This document shows positions 16,216-27,900 of a DNA stretch of 64,000 nucleotides, piece by piece. A program made the position numbers and the translations under genes. The stretch lies in contig NZ_JAFLNH010000001.1 in the NCBI RefSeq assembly GCF_018361265.1, positions 248,001 to 312,000 on the forward strand, written 5' to 3'. The notes under the pieces are model-generated. The model was not told where the DNA came from and made no database searches. It saw nothing but the letters and a program-made list of their open reading frames with translations. This DNA is from Mycobacterium sp. SM1. GTDB lineage: Bacteria; Actinomycetota; Actinomycetes; Mycobacteriales; Mycobacteriaceae. Each line of letters begins with the position of its first letter. Position 1 is the first letter of the stretch.

Positions 16216-16583
16216 TGGTGGAGCTGCCGGGAATCGAACCCGGGTCCTACGGCATTCCCTCAAGGCTTCTCCGTGCGCAGTTCGCTGTGCCTCTGCTCGG
16301 ATCTCCCGGTCACGCGAACTTGCCGGGATGACGATCCCAGTCGCTGTTGGTGTCCCGATGAGTCCCGCGACCGAACTCATCGGTTGATCCCTCTAGCTGA
16401 TGCCAGGATCCGGGTCGAGGGCGCTCCCGGCCTGACAGACTAGCCGTCGCTTAGGCAGCGAGGGCGTAGTCGCGCTGATGTGAATCGGCGCTTATTTGTT
16501 CGCAACGACGCTTACGGTGGTCTCTTGCCTGCACCGGCACGCTTCCCTTGATTCGATGCGCGAAGTCGAAACCGTTCAGCCCC
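16216..16583 (-). ncRNA. ssrA: transfer-messenger RNA (tmRNA)
   Basis: A 368-nt gene on the minus strand. The 5' end GGGGCTGAACGG and the 3' end CAGCTCCACCA form the tRNA-like acceptor, with CCA encoded and a TTCGATT T-loop. The tag reading frame (16489 down to 16451) encodes ADSHQRDYALAA followed by TAA, the known mycobacterial tag with a resume alanine supplied by the tRNA part. With SmpB, encoded 1.9 kb away, it rescues stalled ribosomes. Any open frame drawn across this region is not a gene. Confidence 0.97.
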
Positions 16584-16788
16584 GTGTCTTCGAGCATCCC
16601 CGCCGACCTTCGGCAGGACAATCAAAGTTAACAATTAAAGATTACGCCTACTACGGCGCGCAGTTCCAACGCCGAGACACCGCATTATCATCCACACCCG
16701 CCACCGGAGGGCCAACCGCCAAGCACTGCCCTACCCTGCGCGGGCATGCGGCGCGCCGCGCACGGGAGCGCACCGAGCAGCACGCCCC

Positions 16789-17622
16789 TCAGATCACGTA
16801 GTTCAGGTGCTCGACGATGCGCGCGGCAAGGTCCTCGTCGCCGCCGAGCTCGATGCCCGCGGAGCTGGGGGCGCGCCCGCCGACGAGCCGGGTGAACAGC
16901 AGCCCGTCGAGGCGGATCGTCACCGTCGGCTCTTGCCCGCCGAAGTCGTCGACCACGCGCCCGCGGCCGGCGACGGCGACGTGAATCCTGCGCGCCAGTG
17001 GACCGGTCAGCTCGAAAACCACCCGGGATCCGTCCGGCGCGCCGCCAAGCTTGCCGACGACATAGCCCATGCTGGCCGCGATCTCATCGAGCGCAAGCCG
17101 GGCTCCCGGGCCGCGCAGGTCGTCTTCGGACGCCGGCGCCCCCACCGCGTCGCGGATGTCGTGCTCATGCATCCAGCAGTCGAAGGTGCGGATCCGCATA
17201 AACCGCCCGTAGGTGTCGACGCCCGCGGGGGTCTGCGCCGGTGCGTTCCAGTCGTCGTCGGACATCGCGATCAACTGCCGGCGCCGATCATCGGTCACCT
17301 CACGAAACCGCGCGCGCAGGTGCGCTCCCGATTCCGCGCTCAAGTGGCGCACCCAGCGCTCGTTGAACGCCCCCATCTCGTTGCGGACGTGGGGCAGCGC
17401 CGCCATGTCGATGTCGGCGTCGGGAACGGCGTGTCCCAGCAGGGTCAACTCGCTGCCGATCAGATGGGCCACCACCGCGTGCACCGTCCATCCGGGTAGC
17501 GCCGTCGGCGCCCGCCAACGAGTCTCCGGGAGCCCCGCCAGCAGCCGGTCGATGTCCTCCCAGACGGCGAATAACCCCGACAGCACCGCAGGCTTGTCGA
17601 GCTGGGTGCTGCGGGGGGTCAC
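16789..17622 (-). CDS. mycothiol-dependent maleylpyruvate isomerase-like (DinB-fold) protein
   Basis: Protein of 277 aa. The N-terminal 150 residues form a DinB/MDMPI four-helix domain with PGWTVHAVVAHLIGSE (His about 48) and a second metal-ligand region FDCWMHEHDIRDA near 155 (HEHD). The C-terminal region is the SCP2-like MDMPI C-terminal domain (VTIRLDGLLFTRLVGGR). Such proteins bind a divalent metal and use mycothiol for S-transfer or isomerisation. The substrate here is unknown. The position beside ssrA and smpB matches Rv3099c. Confidence 0.85.
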   Translation of the reverse strand: MTPRSTQLDKPAVLSGLFAVWEDIDRLLAGLPETRWRAPTALPGWTVHAVVAHLIGSELTLLGHAVPDADIDMAALPHVRNEMGAFNERWVRHLSAESGAHLRARFREVTDDRRRQLIAMSDDDWNAPAQTPAGVDTYGRFMRIRTFDCWMHEHDIRDAVGAPASEDDLRGPGARLALDEIAASMGYVVGKLGGAPDGSRVVFELTGPLARRIHVAVAGRGRVVDDFGGQEPTVTIRLDGLLFTRLVGGRAPSSAGIELGGDEDLAARIVEHLNYVI

Positions 17623-17649
17623 GCGCCGATCCTCACGTGCCCTAACACG

Positions 17650-18453
17650 TCAGCCCGCGGCGATCATCGCCACCGACACCGCCGCCAACATCATGCCGCC
17701 CGCCTGCCAGCGGGTCACCCGCTCGCGCAGCACGATGATGGCCAGCACGACGGTCGTCGCCGGATACAGCGAGATCAAGACGCTGGCCAACGAGAGCAAC
17801 CATTCCTGTAACGCTAGCAGCATGGTGACGTTGGCCAAGGTATCCAGCAACGCCGCGGTCACCGCCAGCCGCAGCGGAGTCGGGGGCGGAAGCTGCAAGT
17901 TACCGCTGATCCCCGCCATGGCGAAGATCAGCACGGTGGCGATCGCCCGCGCGAAAACCAGCGGCCAAAGACGGCATTCCACCGGCGCCTCGTGCAATAG
18001 CACGAAGTCCAGCCCGAACGCTATCCCGGAGGCCGCGGTCAGCCGGGCCACCTTGGGGGTGAATCGGTGGGTCCGGACGTCCTCGTCCTCGGCGGCCTCC
18101 CGACCGACGAGCAGCACCGCTGCCATGGCCAGGACCACGCCCGCGACGGCCATACCGCCCGGTCGCTCCCCCAGCGCCACCCCGGCGGCCACCGGCACGG
18201 CAGCGTTCAGAATCGCCGCCAGCGGTGAGACCACCGAGATCGGTCCGGCCGCCATGGCCTGGTTAAACCACCATGCCCCGAACGCCTGGCTGACGCCGTA
18301 CAGCGAGCCCCAGAGCACCGCGGCGGGATGCACCGGCCCACCGGCGCCGACCGCCACCGCCCCCAGCAGCAGCGTGGCAATCGGATAGGAGACCACCATC
18401 ACCCGCAGCACGGCCGCTCGGCGCGCGGCCATGCCGCCGACGAAATCGCCCAC
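17650..18453 (-). CDS. EamA/DMT-family inner-membrane transporter
   Basis: At least 267 aa with nine to ten hydrophobic helices, arranged as two EamA repeats (WGSLYGVSQAFGAWWFNQAMA in the first, LLALQEWLLSLASVLISLYPATTVVLAI in the second). The annotated start is the GTG at 18453. However, the frame stays open to 18498 and beyond, and reads LIGAAYAQLSAVSFGVGDF, which is the expected first helix of the family. The true start may therefore lie at a rare codon overlapping the smpB stop. The substrate is unknown. Confidence 0.78.
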   Translation of the reverse strand: MGDFVGGMAARRAAVLRVMVVSYPIATLLLGAVAVGAGGPVHPAAVLWGSLYGVSQAFGAWWFNQAMAAGPISVVSPLAAILNAAVPVAAGVALGERPGGMAVAGVVLAMAAVLLVGREAAEDEDVRTHRFTPKVARLTAASGIAFGLDFVLLHEAPVECRLWPLVFARAIATVLIFAMAGISGNLQLPPPTPLRLAVTAALLDTLANVTMLLALQEWLLSLASVLISLYPATTVVLAIIVLRERVTRWQAGGMMLAAVSVAMIAAG

Positions 18454-18494
18454 GCCGAAGCTGACCGCCGATAGCTGGGCGTACGCGGCGCCGA

Positions 18495-18989
18495 TCAGCT
18501 CATGCCCCTTGCGCGTCGTCCCATCGCACGAAGCACTTCCCGCTGGGCGTCTCGGCGAGCGATGTCCTGGCGTTTGTCATACGCCCGCTTACCGCGCGCT
18601 AGTGCGAGTTCCACTTTGACTTTCCCCTCGGAGAAATAGAGCGACAACGGCACCAGCGCGAGGTTACCATCCCGGATCTTGCCGACCAGATGGTCGATTT
18701 GGCGGCGGTGCAACAACAGCTTGCGGTTGCGGCGGGGATCATGGTTGGTCCAGCCGCCGTGCTTGTACTCCGGGATGTACACGTTGCGCAACCACACTTC
18801 GCCGCCCTCGATGGTGGCAAACGCGTCGACCAGAGACGCATGTCCCTGCCGCAGGCTCTTCACCTCGGTGCCGACCAGCGCCACCCCCGCCTCGAAAACC
18901 TCGACGATCGAAAAATTGTGCCGGGCCTTGCGATTGGTGGCGATGATCTGCCGACCCCGCGCTCCGGTGCGGCCGGATTTTTTGGCCAC
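18495..18989 (-). CDS. smpB: SsrA-binding protein SmpB
   Basis: Protein of 164 aa starting at the GTG at 18989, two bases after the ftsX stop. It contains the OB-fold core (NRKARHNFSIVEVFEAGVALVGTEVKSLR), the GEVWLRNVYIPEY motif and the basic C-terminal tail (KRAYDKRQDIARRDAQRE) that enters the ribosomal mRNA channel. It delivers tmRNA to stalled ribosomes. The gene follows ftsE-ftsX as in other mycobacteria. Confidence 0.96.
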   Translation of the reverse strand: MAKKSGRTGARGRQIIATNRKARHNFSIVEVFEAGVALVGTEVKSLRQGHASLVDAFATIEGGEVWLRNVYIPEYKHGGWTNHDPRRNRKLLLHRRQIDHLVGKIRDGNLALVPLSLYFSEGKVKVELALARGKRAYDKRQDIARRDAQREVLRAMGRRARGMS

Positions 18990-18991
18990 CG

Positions 18992-19885
18992 CTACCGCCG
19001 CACATACACGCGCAGGGTGGCATACGCGGTCACCCCCGCCATCGCCACCCCCAGCATGAGCAGTATCGGGGTGATGTAGAGGACGTCCGCGTAGTCGATC
19101 CGTGCGATCAGATGGGCTTGGTAGAACTGGTTGAGCGCGTTGTCCAGGAACAATGCCCGCACCAGGATCAGGCCGACGACGGCGATCGCGACGCCGACGG
19201 CGGCGGCCACCATCGCCTCGAGCAGGAAGGGCAGCTGGGTGTACCAACGGCTGGCTCCGACCAGCCGCATGATGCCGACCTCGGTACGACGGGTATACGC
19301 AGCGACTTGAACCATGTTGGCGATCAACAAGATCGCCCCGATCGTTTGGACAAGGGCGACGGCGAAGGCAGCGTTCCGCAGGCCGTCCAGGACAGCGAAC
19401 AGCCGGTCGATCAGGCTTTTCTCGTTCAGTACGCTGAGCACTCCCGGCTGGCCCCGGATGGCGTCGTCGAACTCCTTGTTCTCCTCGGGGTTTTCCAGCT
19501 TGACGATGAACGACGCGGGAAATGACTCCTTGCCGGCGACGTCCTTGAATTCCGGAAACTTGCGGATGGCGTCCTCGTAGGCGTCGTCGCGGTTGACGAA
19601 CCGCACCGATTTGACGTCGTTGCGCGCTTCGATCTTCTCCCGCAGTGCCTTGCAGGGGTTGGCGCTGCAGGTAGGGTCGTTGGCGGAGATGTCGTCGGTG
19701 AGGAATACCTGCGTCTCGACCCGGTCGAGGTAGATGCGGCGGGAGTTGTCGGCCAACCGGACCACCAGCAGACCGCCGCCGAACAGACCGATCGAGATGG
19801 CCGTCGTCAGGATCATCGCGACCGTCATGGTGACGTTGCGGCGAAGGCCGGTCAGAACCTCGTTGAGCAGGAAGCCGAAGCGCAC
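18992..19885 (-). CDS. ftsX: cell-division ABC-type permease FtsX
   Basis: Protein of 297 aa with four transmembrane helices: one near residue 25 and three in the C-terminal half. A large extracytoplasmic loop (about 45-165) carries Cys residues ([12 protein letters not shown]) likely to form a disulfide. With FtsE it couples cell-division signals to peptidoglycan hydrolases (the RipC type in mycobacteria). It is adjacent to ftsE without a gap. Confidence 0.96.
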   Translation of the reverse strand: MRFGFLLNEVLTGLRRNVTMTVAMILTTAISIGLFGGGLLVVRLADNSRRIYLDRVETQVFLTDDISANDPTCSANPCKALREKIEARNDVKSVRFVNRDDAYEDAIRKFPEFKDVAGKESFPASFIVKLENPEENKEFDDAIRGQPGVLSVLNEKSLIDRLFAVLDGLRNAAFAVALVQTIGAILLIANMVQVAAYTRRTEVGIMRLVGASRWYTQLPFLLEAMVAAAVGVAIAVVGLILVRALFLDNALNQFYQAHLIARIDYADVLYITPILLMLGVAMAGVTAYATLRVYVRR

Positions 19886-20578
<693 letters not shown>

Positions 20579-20615
20579 GGCTCGCCAGTGTAACCGCGCA
20601 GTTCAACCGGCGCGC

Positions 20616-20978
20616 TTAACTCCCCGGAGATGGCGCCGAGGTGGTTGTCGAGGGCGCCGTGGTGGGTGTCGCGCTCGGGATCGCGGTAACCGTCACGGTA
20701 GCCGGCGGCCGCTGCAGCCGACTGCGCGGCACCCACGTGTAACTCGGGTCGGGCACGAAGCCGGGCGGCACTACCTGCGGAGACGGCGGCGTCGGCGCGG
20801 TCTCCGGCCGGTAGGCGTCATAGGCCCACCACACCGCCACAAATGCCAGGATCAACATCACGGTGGAGGTGCGGACGCGGCCGCCGAACAGATAGCCCGG
20901 CCAACCCCGTTTCTTCTCACCGGGTGTCGTGGCGGCAGGCGGCGTGCCCGTGGATCTCCCTGACGGCGCTGATCTCAC
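20616..20978 (-). CDS. proline/threonine-rich single-pass membrane protein
   Basis: Protein of 120 aa that starts in a GTGA overlap with the end of the MscS gene. Residues 1-35 are basic and probably cytoplasmic, one helix lies at about 37-53 (STVMLILAFVAVWWAYDAY), and the extracytoplasmic tail is low-complexity Pro/Thr/Ser. It corresponds by position to Rv3103c. Function unknown; its coupling to the mechanosensitive channel suggests an accessory role. Confidence 0.8.
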   Translation of the reverse strand: MRSAPSGRSTGTPPAATTPGEKKRGWPGYLFGGRVRTSTVMLILAFVAVWWAYDAYRPETAPTPPSPQVVPPGFVPDPSYTWVPRSRLQRPPATVTVTAIPSATPTTAPSTTTSAPSPGS

Positions 20979-21913
20979 CGCCGCGGCACCTGGCCCGGCG
21001 TGTCGTCCCGGGCGCCACCGGCCGCCGCCGGATGCGCGGTTGCGGTCGCCGACGCATCGGTCGCGGTCGCCGACGCATCGGTCGAGGTCACGACGCCGAC
21101 GCGGGCGAGGGCATCAACCACCAGCACCCGTAGCCGCCGGCCCACCTCGAACTGCTTTCCGGGCAGCGTACGGGCCACCAGCCGCAGGTTCACGGCGTCG
21201 ACTTCGATGCTCTCCACCCCCATCGGGATCGGCGAATCCAGCAACAACTCCCCCAACACCGCGTCCTCGCGGGCATGCTCACACACCTCGTGCAAGGCCT
21301 CGTTGACCCGATTCAGGTCGGCGCTGGTGGGCACCGGCACGTCGACGGCGGCACGCGCCCAGTCCTTGGACAGGTTGACAGATTTGACGATTTGGCCGTT
21401 GGGAACGGTGAACACCTCGCCGTCCGCAGAGCGCAGCCTGGTCACCCGCAACGTGACATTCTCAACGGTGCCAACCGCATCGGTCGACGACCCCATGATG
21501 GTGAGCTTGACCAGGTCCCCGAACCCGTACTGCTTTTCGGCGATGATGAAAAACCCGGCGAGCAGGTCCTTGACCAGCTGCTGAGCCCCGAAGCCGAGCG
21601 CGGCGCCCAGCACCGTGGCCGGCGCGACCAGCCCGCGCACCGGAATATGCAGCACGTCGATGATCTCGACGGCGACCACCACGGCTATCAGCACGATCGA
21701 CATCCAGGAGATCACCGCCGCCACCGCCTGGCGGTGCTTGCTGGCCTCCGAGCGCACTAACGCGTCGCCCTCGGTAAAGCCCACATCAAGTCGCTGGGTG
21801 ATCTTTTGCGCCGCCCAATTGACGAACCGCCCCGCCAGCACCGCCCCGATCGGCAGCAAGAGAATGCGCAGGCCCTTGGTGAGAATCCAGTCGCGCAGAT
21901 CGGCGCGCCACAC
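20975..21913 (-). CDS. MscS-family mechanosensitive channel
   Basis: Protein of 312 aa with three predicted helices: about 13-35, a second near 65-88, and the amphipathic pore helix with its following motif GAALGFGAQQLVKDLLAGFFIIAEKQYGFGDLVKL, which is diagnostic for MscS. A beta domain follows (TVENVTLRVTRLRSADGEVFTVPNG). It likely releases solutes on hypo-osmotic shock. The start is the GTG at 21913. Upstream in another frame there is sequence like the N-terminus of the M. tuberculosis homologue, so the start is not certain. It corresponds to Rv3104c. Confidence 0.88.
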   Translation of the reverse strand: MWRADLRDWILTKGLRILLLPIGAVLAGRFVNWAAQKITQRLDVGFTEGDALVRSEASKHRQAVAAVISWMSIVLIAVVVAVEIIDVLHIPVRGLVAPATVLGAALGFGAQQLVKDLLAGFFIIAEKQYGFGDLVKLTIMGSSTDAVGTVENVTLRVTRLRSADGEVFTVPNGQIVKSVNLSKDWARAAVDVPVPTSADLNRVNEALHEVCEHAREDAVLGELLLDSPIPMGVESIEVDAVNLRLVARTLPGKQFEVGRRLRVLVVDALARVGVVTSTDASATATDASATATAHPAAAGGARDDTPGQVPRR

Positions 21914-21977
21914 GTCCCGCCCGGGCGGAAAAGCCTCGCAGAGCAGAAAAGCCTTAGTAATTGCGAAGGTAGTTGTG

Positions 21978-23084
21978 CTAGTCGTCGTGTCGCCTGTTGC
22001 GCCACCGGATGCCCGCTTCCAGGAAGCCGTCGATGTCCCCGTCCAACACGGCCGCCGGGTTGCTCACCTCATAATCGGTGCGCAGATCCTTGACCATCTG
22101 ATAGGGGTGCAACACATAGGAGCGCATCTGGTTACCCCAGGAGCTGCCCCCCTCCCCCTTCAAAGCGTCCAGCTCGGCACGTTCTTCTAACCGCTTGCGC
22201 TCCAGCAACTTGGCCTGCAGCACCCGCATGGCGGACTGCTTGTTCTGCAGCTGCGACTTCTCGTTTTGACAGGTGACGACGATACCGGTCGGGATGTGGG
22301 TGAGGCGGACCGCCGAGTCGGTGGTGTTCACCGACTGGCCGCCGGGCCCACTGGAGCGGTAGACGTCAACGCGCACGTCACCTTCCGGGATGTCGATGTG
22401 ATCGGTGGTCTCCACCACCGGCAGCACCTCGACTTCGGCAAACGACGTCTGGCGACGGCTCTGGTTGTCGAACGGGCTGATGCGGACCAGCCGGTGGGTG
22501 CCCTGCTCGACCGACAAAGTCCCGTAGGCGAACGGAGCATGCACCACAAAGGTCGCGCTTTTGATCCCGGCCTCCTCGGCATAAGAAGTGTCGAACACCT
22601 CGACCGGGTAGCGATGCTGCTCGGCCCAGCGGAGATACATCCGCATCAGCATCTCGGCCCAGTCGGCGGCGTCCACACCGCCCGCCCCGGAACGAATGGT
22701 GACCAGGGCCTCACGCTCGTCGTATTCGCCCGAGAGCAGGGTACGGACCTCCAGTGCTTCGATGTCGGCTCGCAGCGCCTTGAGCTCGGCGTCGGCTTCG
22801 GCGAGGGTCTCGGCGCCGCCCTCTTCGGCCGCGAGCTCGTAGAGCACCGGCAGGTCGTCCAGACGGCGGCGCAGCTGCTCGACACGGCGCAATTCACCCT
22901 GGCTGTGCGACAGCTCGCTGGTGACCCGCTGCGCGCGGGCCGGGTCGTCCCACAGCTTCGGATCGGACGCTTCGTGCTCGAGTTTCTCGATGCGGCTACG
23001 CAGGCCCTCGATGTCGAGCACCTTTTCCACCGTGGTCAGGGTGGAATCGAGGGCCGCGATGTCGGCCTGGCGATCGGGTTCCAC
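21978..23084 (-). CDS. prfB: peptide chain release factor 2
   Basis: Protein of 368 aa from the GTG at 23084 ([12 protein letters not shown]), with GGGAAA upstream. An open extension to 23186 is not conserved. The stop-codon recognition tripeptide SPF is in [14 protein letters not shown], and the catalytic GGQ loop is in [11 protein letters not shown]. It releases peptides at UGA and UAA. No in-frame UGA near codon 25 is present, so the programmed frameshift known from many other bacteria is absent. Confidence 0.95.
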   Translation of the reverse strand: MEPDRQADIAALDSTLTTVEKVLDIEGLRSRIEKLEHEASDPKLWDDPARAQRVTSELSHSQGELRRVEQLRRRLDDLPVLYELAAEEGGAETLAEADAELKALRADIEALEVRTLLSGEYDEREALVTIRSGAGGVDAADWAEMLMRMYLRWAEQHRYPVEVFDTSYAEEAGIKSATFVVHAPFAYGTLSVEQGTHRLVRISPFDNQSRRQTSFAEVEVLPVVETTDHIDIPEGDVRVDVYRSSGPGGQSVNTTDSAVRLTHIPTGIVVTCQNEKSQLQNKQSAMRVLQAKLLERKRLEERAELDALKGEGGSSWGNQMRSYVLHPYQMVKDLRTDYEVSNPAAVLDGDIDGFLEAGIRWRNRRHDD

Positions 23085-23283
23085 AGTTTCCCACGTTACC
23101 GGCGTTCCCCGGCGACGGCGGGGTCCAGCGGCAACCGGCGAGGCATTCGAGATCGACGGTGCTGCGCCGGCAGCTTTAACCATCACCGGTTAGCATCGGC
23201 TGAAGCCAGCATGCGCATTACCCGGCCGCAACGCCGCCCGCGGCGCCAATGCGGTTGCACCAACACCGACAGAAGGCTCGCAT

Positions 23284-24663
23284 ATGCGTCGTTACTACAT
23301 CGCGATCGTCGGCTCGGGTCCGGCGGGATTCTTTGCCGCCGCGTCACTGCTGAGGGCCGCGGATGCCTCCGGCCAATTCGACGTCGCCGTCGACATGCTG
23401 GAGATGCTGCCCACTCCGTGGGGGCTGGTGCGTTCCGGGGTGGCGCCCGATCACCCCAAGATCAAGTCGATCAGCAAGCAATTCGAAAAGACCGCCGAAG
23501 ATCCCCGATTCCGCTTCTTCGGCAACATCGTGGTGGGTGAACACGTCCAGCCTGCCGAACTCGCCGAGCGCTACCACGCGGTGATCTACGCCGTCGGGGC
23601 GCAAACGGACCGTGCGCTGAACATTCCCGGCGAGGACCTGCCGGGAAGTATCGCCGCGGTGGATTTCGTGGGCTGGTACAACGCGCACCCCCACTTCGGC
23701 CAGATCTCGCCGGACCTGTCCGGCGGCCGGGCCGTCGTCGTCGGCAACGGCAACGTCGCCCTTGATGTGGCGCGCATCCTGGTCACCGATCCCGATGTGC
23801 TCGCGCTTACCGATATCGCCGATCACGCGTTGGAGTCGCTGCGCCCGCGCGGCATCCAGGAAGTGCTGATCATCGGCCGGCGCGGACCGCTGCAGACCGC
23901 GTTCACGACGCTGGAGCTGCGCGAGCTGGCCGACCTGGAGGGCGTCGACGTGATTGTCGATCCCGCCCAGCTGGAGGGCATCAGCGACGAGGACGCGGCC
24001 GCGGTGGGCAAAACCGCCAAACAGAACATCAAGGTGTTCCGCGACTACGCGGCCCAACAGCCCCGCCCGGGGCATCGCCGCATCGTGTTCCGGTTCTTGA
24101 CCTCCCCTATTGCCATCGAAGGCAATGGCAAGGTAGAGCGAATTGTGCTGGGCCGCAACGAGTTGGTTACCGACGACAGCGGGCGGGTGGTGGCCAAGGA
24201 CACCGGTGCCCGAGAGGAGCTGCCCGTGCAGTTGGTGGTGCGCTCGGTCGGCTACCGCGGCGTACCCCTACCGGGGCTGCCGTTCGACGACAAGACCGCG
24301 ACCATCCCCAACACCGACGGCCGGGTCGTGGGCAGCCGCAACGAGTACGTCGTCGGGTGGATAAAGCGCGGCCCGACCGGCGTCATCGGCACCAACAAGA
24401 AAGACTCCCAAGACACCGTGGACACGCTGCTCGCCGATCTGGCGGATGCCCGTGAGTCCGAGCGGGCGGATGTCGCGGATTTCCCCCAGAGCCACGCCGA
24501 CGAGCTCGCCAACTGGCTGGCCTCGCGCCAGCCGAAGCTCATCACCGGGGCGCACTGGCTGGCCATCGACCGCTTTGAGCGCGCGGCCGGGCAGCCGCAC
24601 GGGCGGCCTCGCGTCAAATTGGCGACCCTCGACGAGCTGCTGCGGGTCGGGCACGCTGGCTAA
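23284..24663 (+). CDS. fprA: NADPH:ferredoxin/adrenodoxin reductase FprA
   Basis: Flavoprotein of 459 aa. The FAD-binding motif [14 protein letters not shown] is at residues 10-23, the NADP-binding motif [13 protein letters not shown] near 155, and the C-terminal FAD motif [17 protein letters not shown] near 355. It closely matches mycobacterial FprA, the adrenodoxin-reductase-like enzyme that reduces ferredoxins for cytochromes P450. It is transcribed divergently from prfB, with a 199-bp gap. Confidence 0.96.
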   Translation: MRRYYIAIVGSGPAGFFAAASLLRAADASGQFDVAVDMLEMLPTPWGLVRSGVAPDHPKIKSISKQFEKTAEDPRFRFFGNIVVGEHVQPAELAERYHAVIYAVGAQTDRALNIPGEDLPGSIAAVDFVGWYNAHPHFGQISPDLSGGRAVVVGNGNVALDVARILVTDPDVLALTDIADHALESLRPRGIQEVLIIGRRGPLQTAFTTLELRELADLEGVDVIVDPAQLEGISDEDAAAVGKTAKQNIKVFRDYAAQQPRPGHRRIVFRFLTSPIAIEGNGKVERIVLGRNELVTDDSGRVVAKDTGAREELPVQLVVRSVGYRGVPLPGLPFDDKTATIPNTDGRVVGSRNEYVVGWIKRGPTGVIGTNKKDSQDTVDTLLADLADARESERADVADFPQSHADELANWLASRQPKLITGAHWLAIDRFERAAGQPHGRPRVKLATLDELLRVGHAG

Positions 24664-24983
24664 GCCGTCGACGAGCGCCCCCGGGCTGAGGATCTCGGCC
24701 AGATCAGCGCGGATTGCGCGGCGCGCAAGCCCGCCGACCGGACACCCGCTCGTTGCTGGCGGCAGGCGGGCTCGACGTCCGGGCGCCGTGCGGGTATTTT
24801 CCTGAGCTGTTCTTGTAAAAACGATGCCAGCAAAACCCCGCGCGGGTGGTATGACGGATAGCGAGGCGAATGCGACATCGGAGCATCGGCCGCCGGCCCG
24901 GACGCGCGCAGGCCCAGTGCCCGATCCGACCGGGCCGGATGGCCCCTCCAGCCAGAGGAGGCCACGCCTGACGGGGCATCGAA
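24664..24983. other. intergenic region upstream of the nar operon
   Basis: 320 bp between fprA and narG. No reliable gene is present; apparent frames are shadows. A purine-rich AGAGGAGG lies at 24954-24961 but is 22 bp from the assigned narG start. No clear dyad for a known nitrate or redox regulator was seen by eye. Confidence 0.4.
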
Positions 24984-27900
24984 GTGGTTGACATCGCACC
25001 ACCCGGGACACGACCGTCGTCTGAGCAGCGGCCCGAAGATTCCACTACCGCCGGTCACGCGCCGTCGGCCCCGCGGGCCTACCTGGCGCCGCTGTTGCCC
25101 GGCGGGGAGCCCGTCGAGTCGCTGTTGCGCAAGGCGCAGTTCTTCACCCCCGGAACACCCACCCCCGACCATCGTGAGGTGCACCGCCGTGGGGGGCGCG
25201 GGGCAGAAGAGTTCTACCGGCAGCGCTGGCGGCACGGCAAGGAGGTCCGCTCAACCCACGGGGTGAACTGCACCGGCTCGTGCTCGTGGAAGGTCTACGT
25301 CAAGGAGGGCATCATCGCCTGGGAGACCCAGGCGACCGATTACCCCTCGGTGGGCCCGGACAGCCCCGAATACGAGCCTCGCGGCTGCCCGCGGGGCGCG
25401 TCGTTTTCCTGGTACACCTACTCGCCGGCCCGGGTGCGCTACCCCTATATCCGCCAGCCGCTGCTGGAGCTGTGGCGCGAAGCGCGCGCCCGCCTGGGCG
25501 ACCCGGTGCAGGCGTGGGCGGAGATCACCGGCGACCCCGAGCGCGCGGCGCGCTACAAGCAGGCCCGCGGCAAGGGCGGATTCCTGCGCTCGACCTGGGA
25601 CGAGGCCAGTGAGCTGATCGCGGCCGCGCAGGTGCACACCATCAAGACCTACGGGCCGGACCGGGTGGTGGGTTTCTCGCCGATCCCCGCGATGTCACAG
25701 GTGTCCTATGCGGCGGGAACCCGGTTTTTGTCGATGATCGGCGGCACGATCCTGTCCTTCTATGACTGGTACGCCGACATGCCGCTGGCGTCCCCGCAGG
25801 TGTATGGCGACCAGACCGACGTGCCCGAGTCCGGCGACTGGTGGAACGCCGCCTACCTGATCATCTGGGGAACCAATCTGCCCATCACCCGCACCCCGGA
25901 CGCGCATTTCATGGTGGAGGCCCGCTACCGCGGGCAGAAGGTTGTCGTCGTGAGCCCCGACTACTCCGATCACACCAAGTTCGCCGACGACTGGCTGGCC
26001 TGCGCGCCCGGCACCGACGGCGCACTGGCGATGGCGATGGGGCACGTGATCCTCTCCGAGTTCTTCCGGGACCGCCAGGTGCCCTACTTCCAGCAGTACG
26101 TCAAGACCTACACGGATCTGCCGTTTTTGGTCACCCTGCGCCCACGCGGCGCTGCCGCCGAAAACGTGTACGTTCCGGACCGGTTCCTTACCGCCGCCCA
26201 CCTGGGCCACCACGACGAACGGGCCCCGCACCAGACGGTGCTGCTGGACGCGGTGACCGGGCACCCGGTCATCCCCAACGGCACCCTGGCCGACCATTAC
26301 GGCGACGCGGGCAAGGGCAACTGGAACCTCGAGCTCGGCGACATCGACCCGGTGCTGACGCTGCACGGTCGCACCGCCGACGCGGTGGCCGTCGACCTGC
26401 CTCGCTTCGACATCGGCGACACCGAGGGCGGCAGCGTCGTCCGCCGCGGTGTTCCGGTGCTGCGCCTGGGCAACCGGCTGGTGACGACGGTGTTCGATCT
26501 GCTGATGGCCCATTACGCGGTACGCCGGGAGGGGTTGCCGGGCGAGTGGCCCACCGGCTACGACGACGCCACCCAGCCCTACACGCCGGCGTGGCAGGAG
26601 GCGATCACCTCGGTGCCGGCCCGCGCCGCCGCCCGGGTGGCCCGCGAATTCGCCCGCAGCGCAGAGCTTTCCGGCGGCCGATCGATGATCGCGATGGGTG
26701 CGGGCACCAACCATTGGTTTCACTCCGACCAGATCTATCGCACCTTCTTCACGCTGACCATGCTGTGCGGCTGCCAGGGGGTCAACGGCGGCGGCTGGGC
26801 GCACTACGTCGGCCAGGAAAAGGTCCGCCCGCTCACCGGCTGGCAGCAGATTGCCTTCGCGCTGGACTGGCAGCGGCCCACCCGGCACATGACCGGCACC
26901 TCGTTTTTCTACCTGCACACCGACCAGTGGCGCTACGAGCAGTTCGGCGCCGACGAACTGGCCAGCCCGCTGGGCCGGGGCCTGTTCCGTGGCCGTGCGA
27001 TGGCCGACGCGCTGGCCCAGGCGTCCCGGCTGGGGTGGACGCCGTCGTTTCCGACCTTCGACCGCAATCCCTTGGACCTGGCGGATGAGGCCGCCCGGGC
27101 CGGCAAGCGCGTCGCCGACTACGTAGTCGACGAACTGCGAACGGGCCGGCTGCGTTTCGCCGGCGAGGACCCGGATGACCCGGTGAACTTCCCGCGTGTG
27201 CTGACGGTGTGGCGGGCGAACCTGTTGGGGTCGTCGGGCAAGGGCATGGAGTACTTCATGCGCCACCTGCTGGGCACCCACCACGCGGTGCGCGCCGAAG
27301 AGACACCCGAGCGGCTGCGGCCGGTCGAGGTGCGCTGGCGCGAGGAGGCGCCGTGCGGCAAGCTCGATCTGGCCGTCACCATCGATTTCCGGATGACCAG
27401 CACCTGTAGCTACTCCGATATCGTGCTGCCGGCGGCCACCTGGTACGAGAAGTACGACATCTCGACCACGGACATGCATCCGTTCGTCAACTCGTTCAAC
27501 CCGGCCATCGCGCCGCCGTGGGAGGCGCGCACCGACTTCGACGCGTTCGCCACCATCGCCCGCGACTTCTCCCGGCTCGCGGCCAAGCACCTGGGCACCC
27601 GCACCGATGTGATCGCCGCGCCGCTGCTGCACGACACGGCCGACGAGCTCGCCCAGCCCGGGGGCGCGGTGCGGGACTGGCGCCGCGGCGAATGCGACCC
27701 AGTGCCCGGCCAGACCATGCCGCACCTGGTGACGATCGAGCGCGACTACACCGCGGTCGCCGACAAGATGGCCGCGCTCGGCCCGGCGATCGAGGTGGCG
27801 GGCACCCCGTGCAAAGGCATCACCTGGAAACCCGCCGCGGCGGTGGACTATCTGGCCCGCCGAAACGGCACCGTCCGCGGCGGGGTCGCTCACGGCCGGC

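Noticed and set aside
16084..16380. 98-codon open frame on the minus strand
   Set aside because: It lies within the tmRNA gene and its flank, so it is not a protein.
21978..23084. programmed frameshift in prfB
   Set aside because: The reading frame is continuous and has no internal stop near the usual site.
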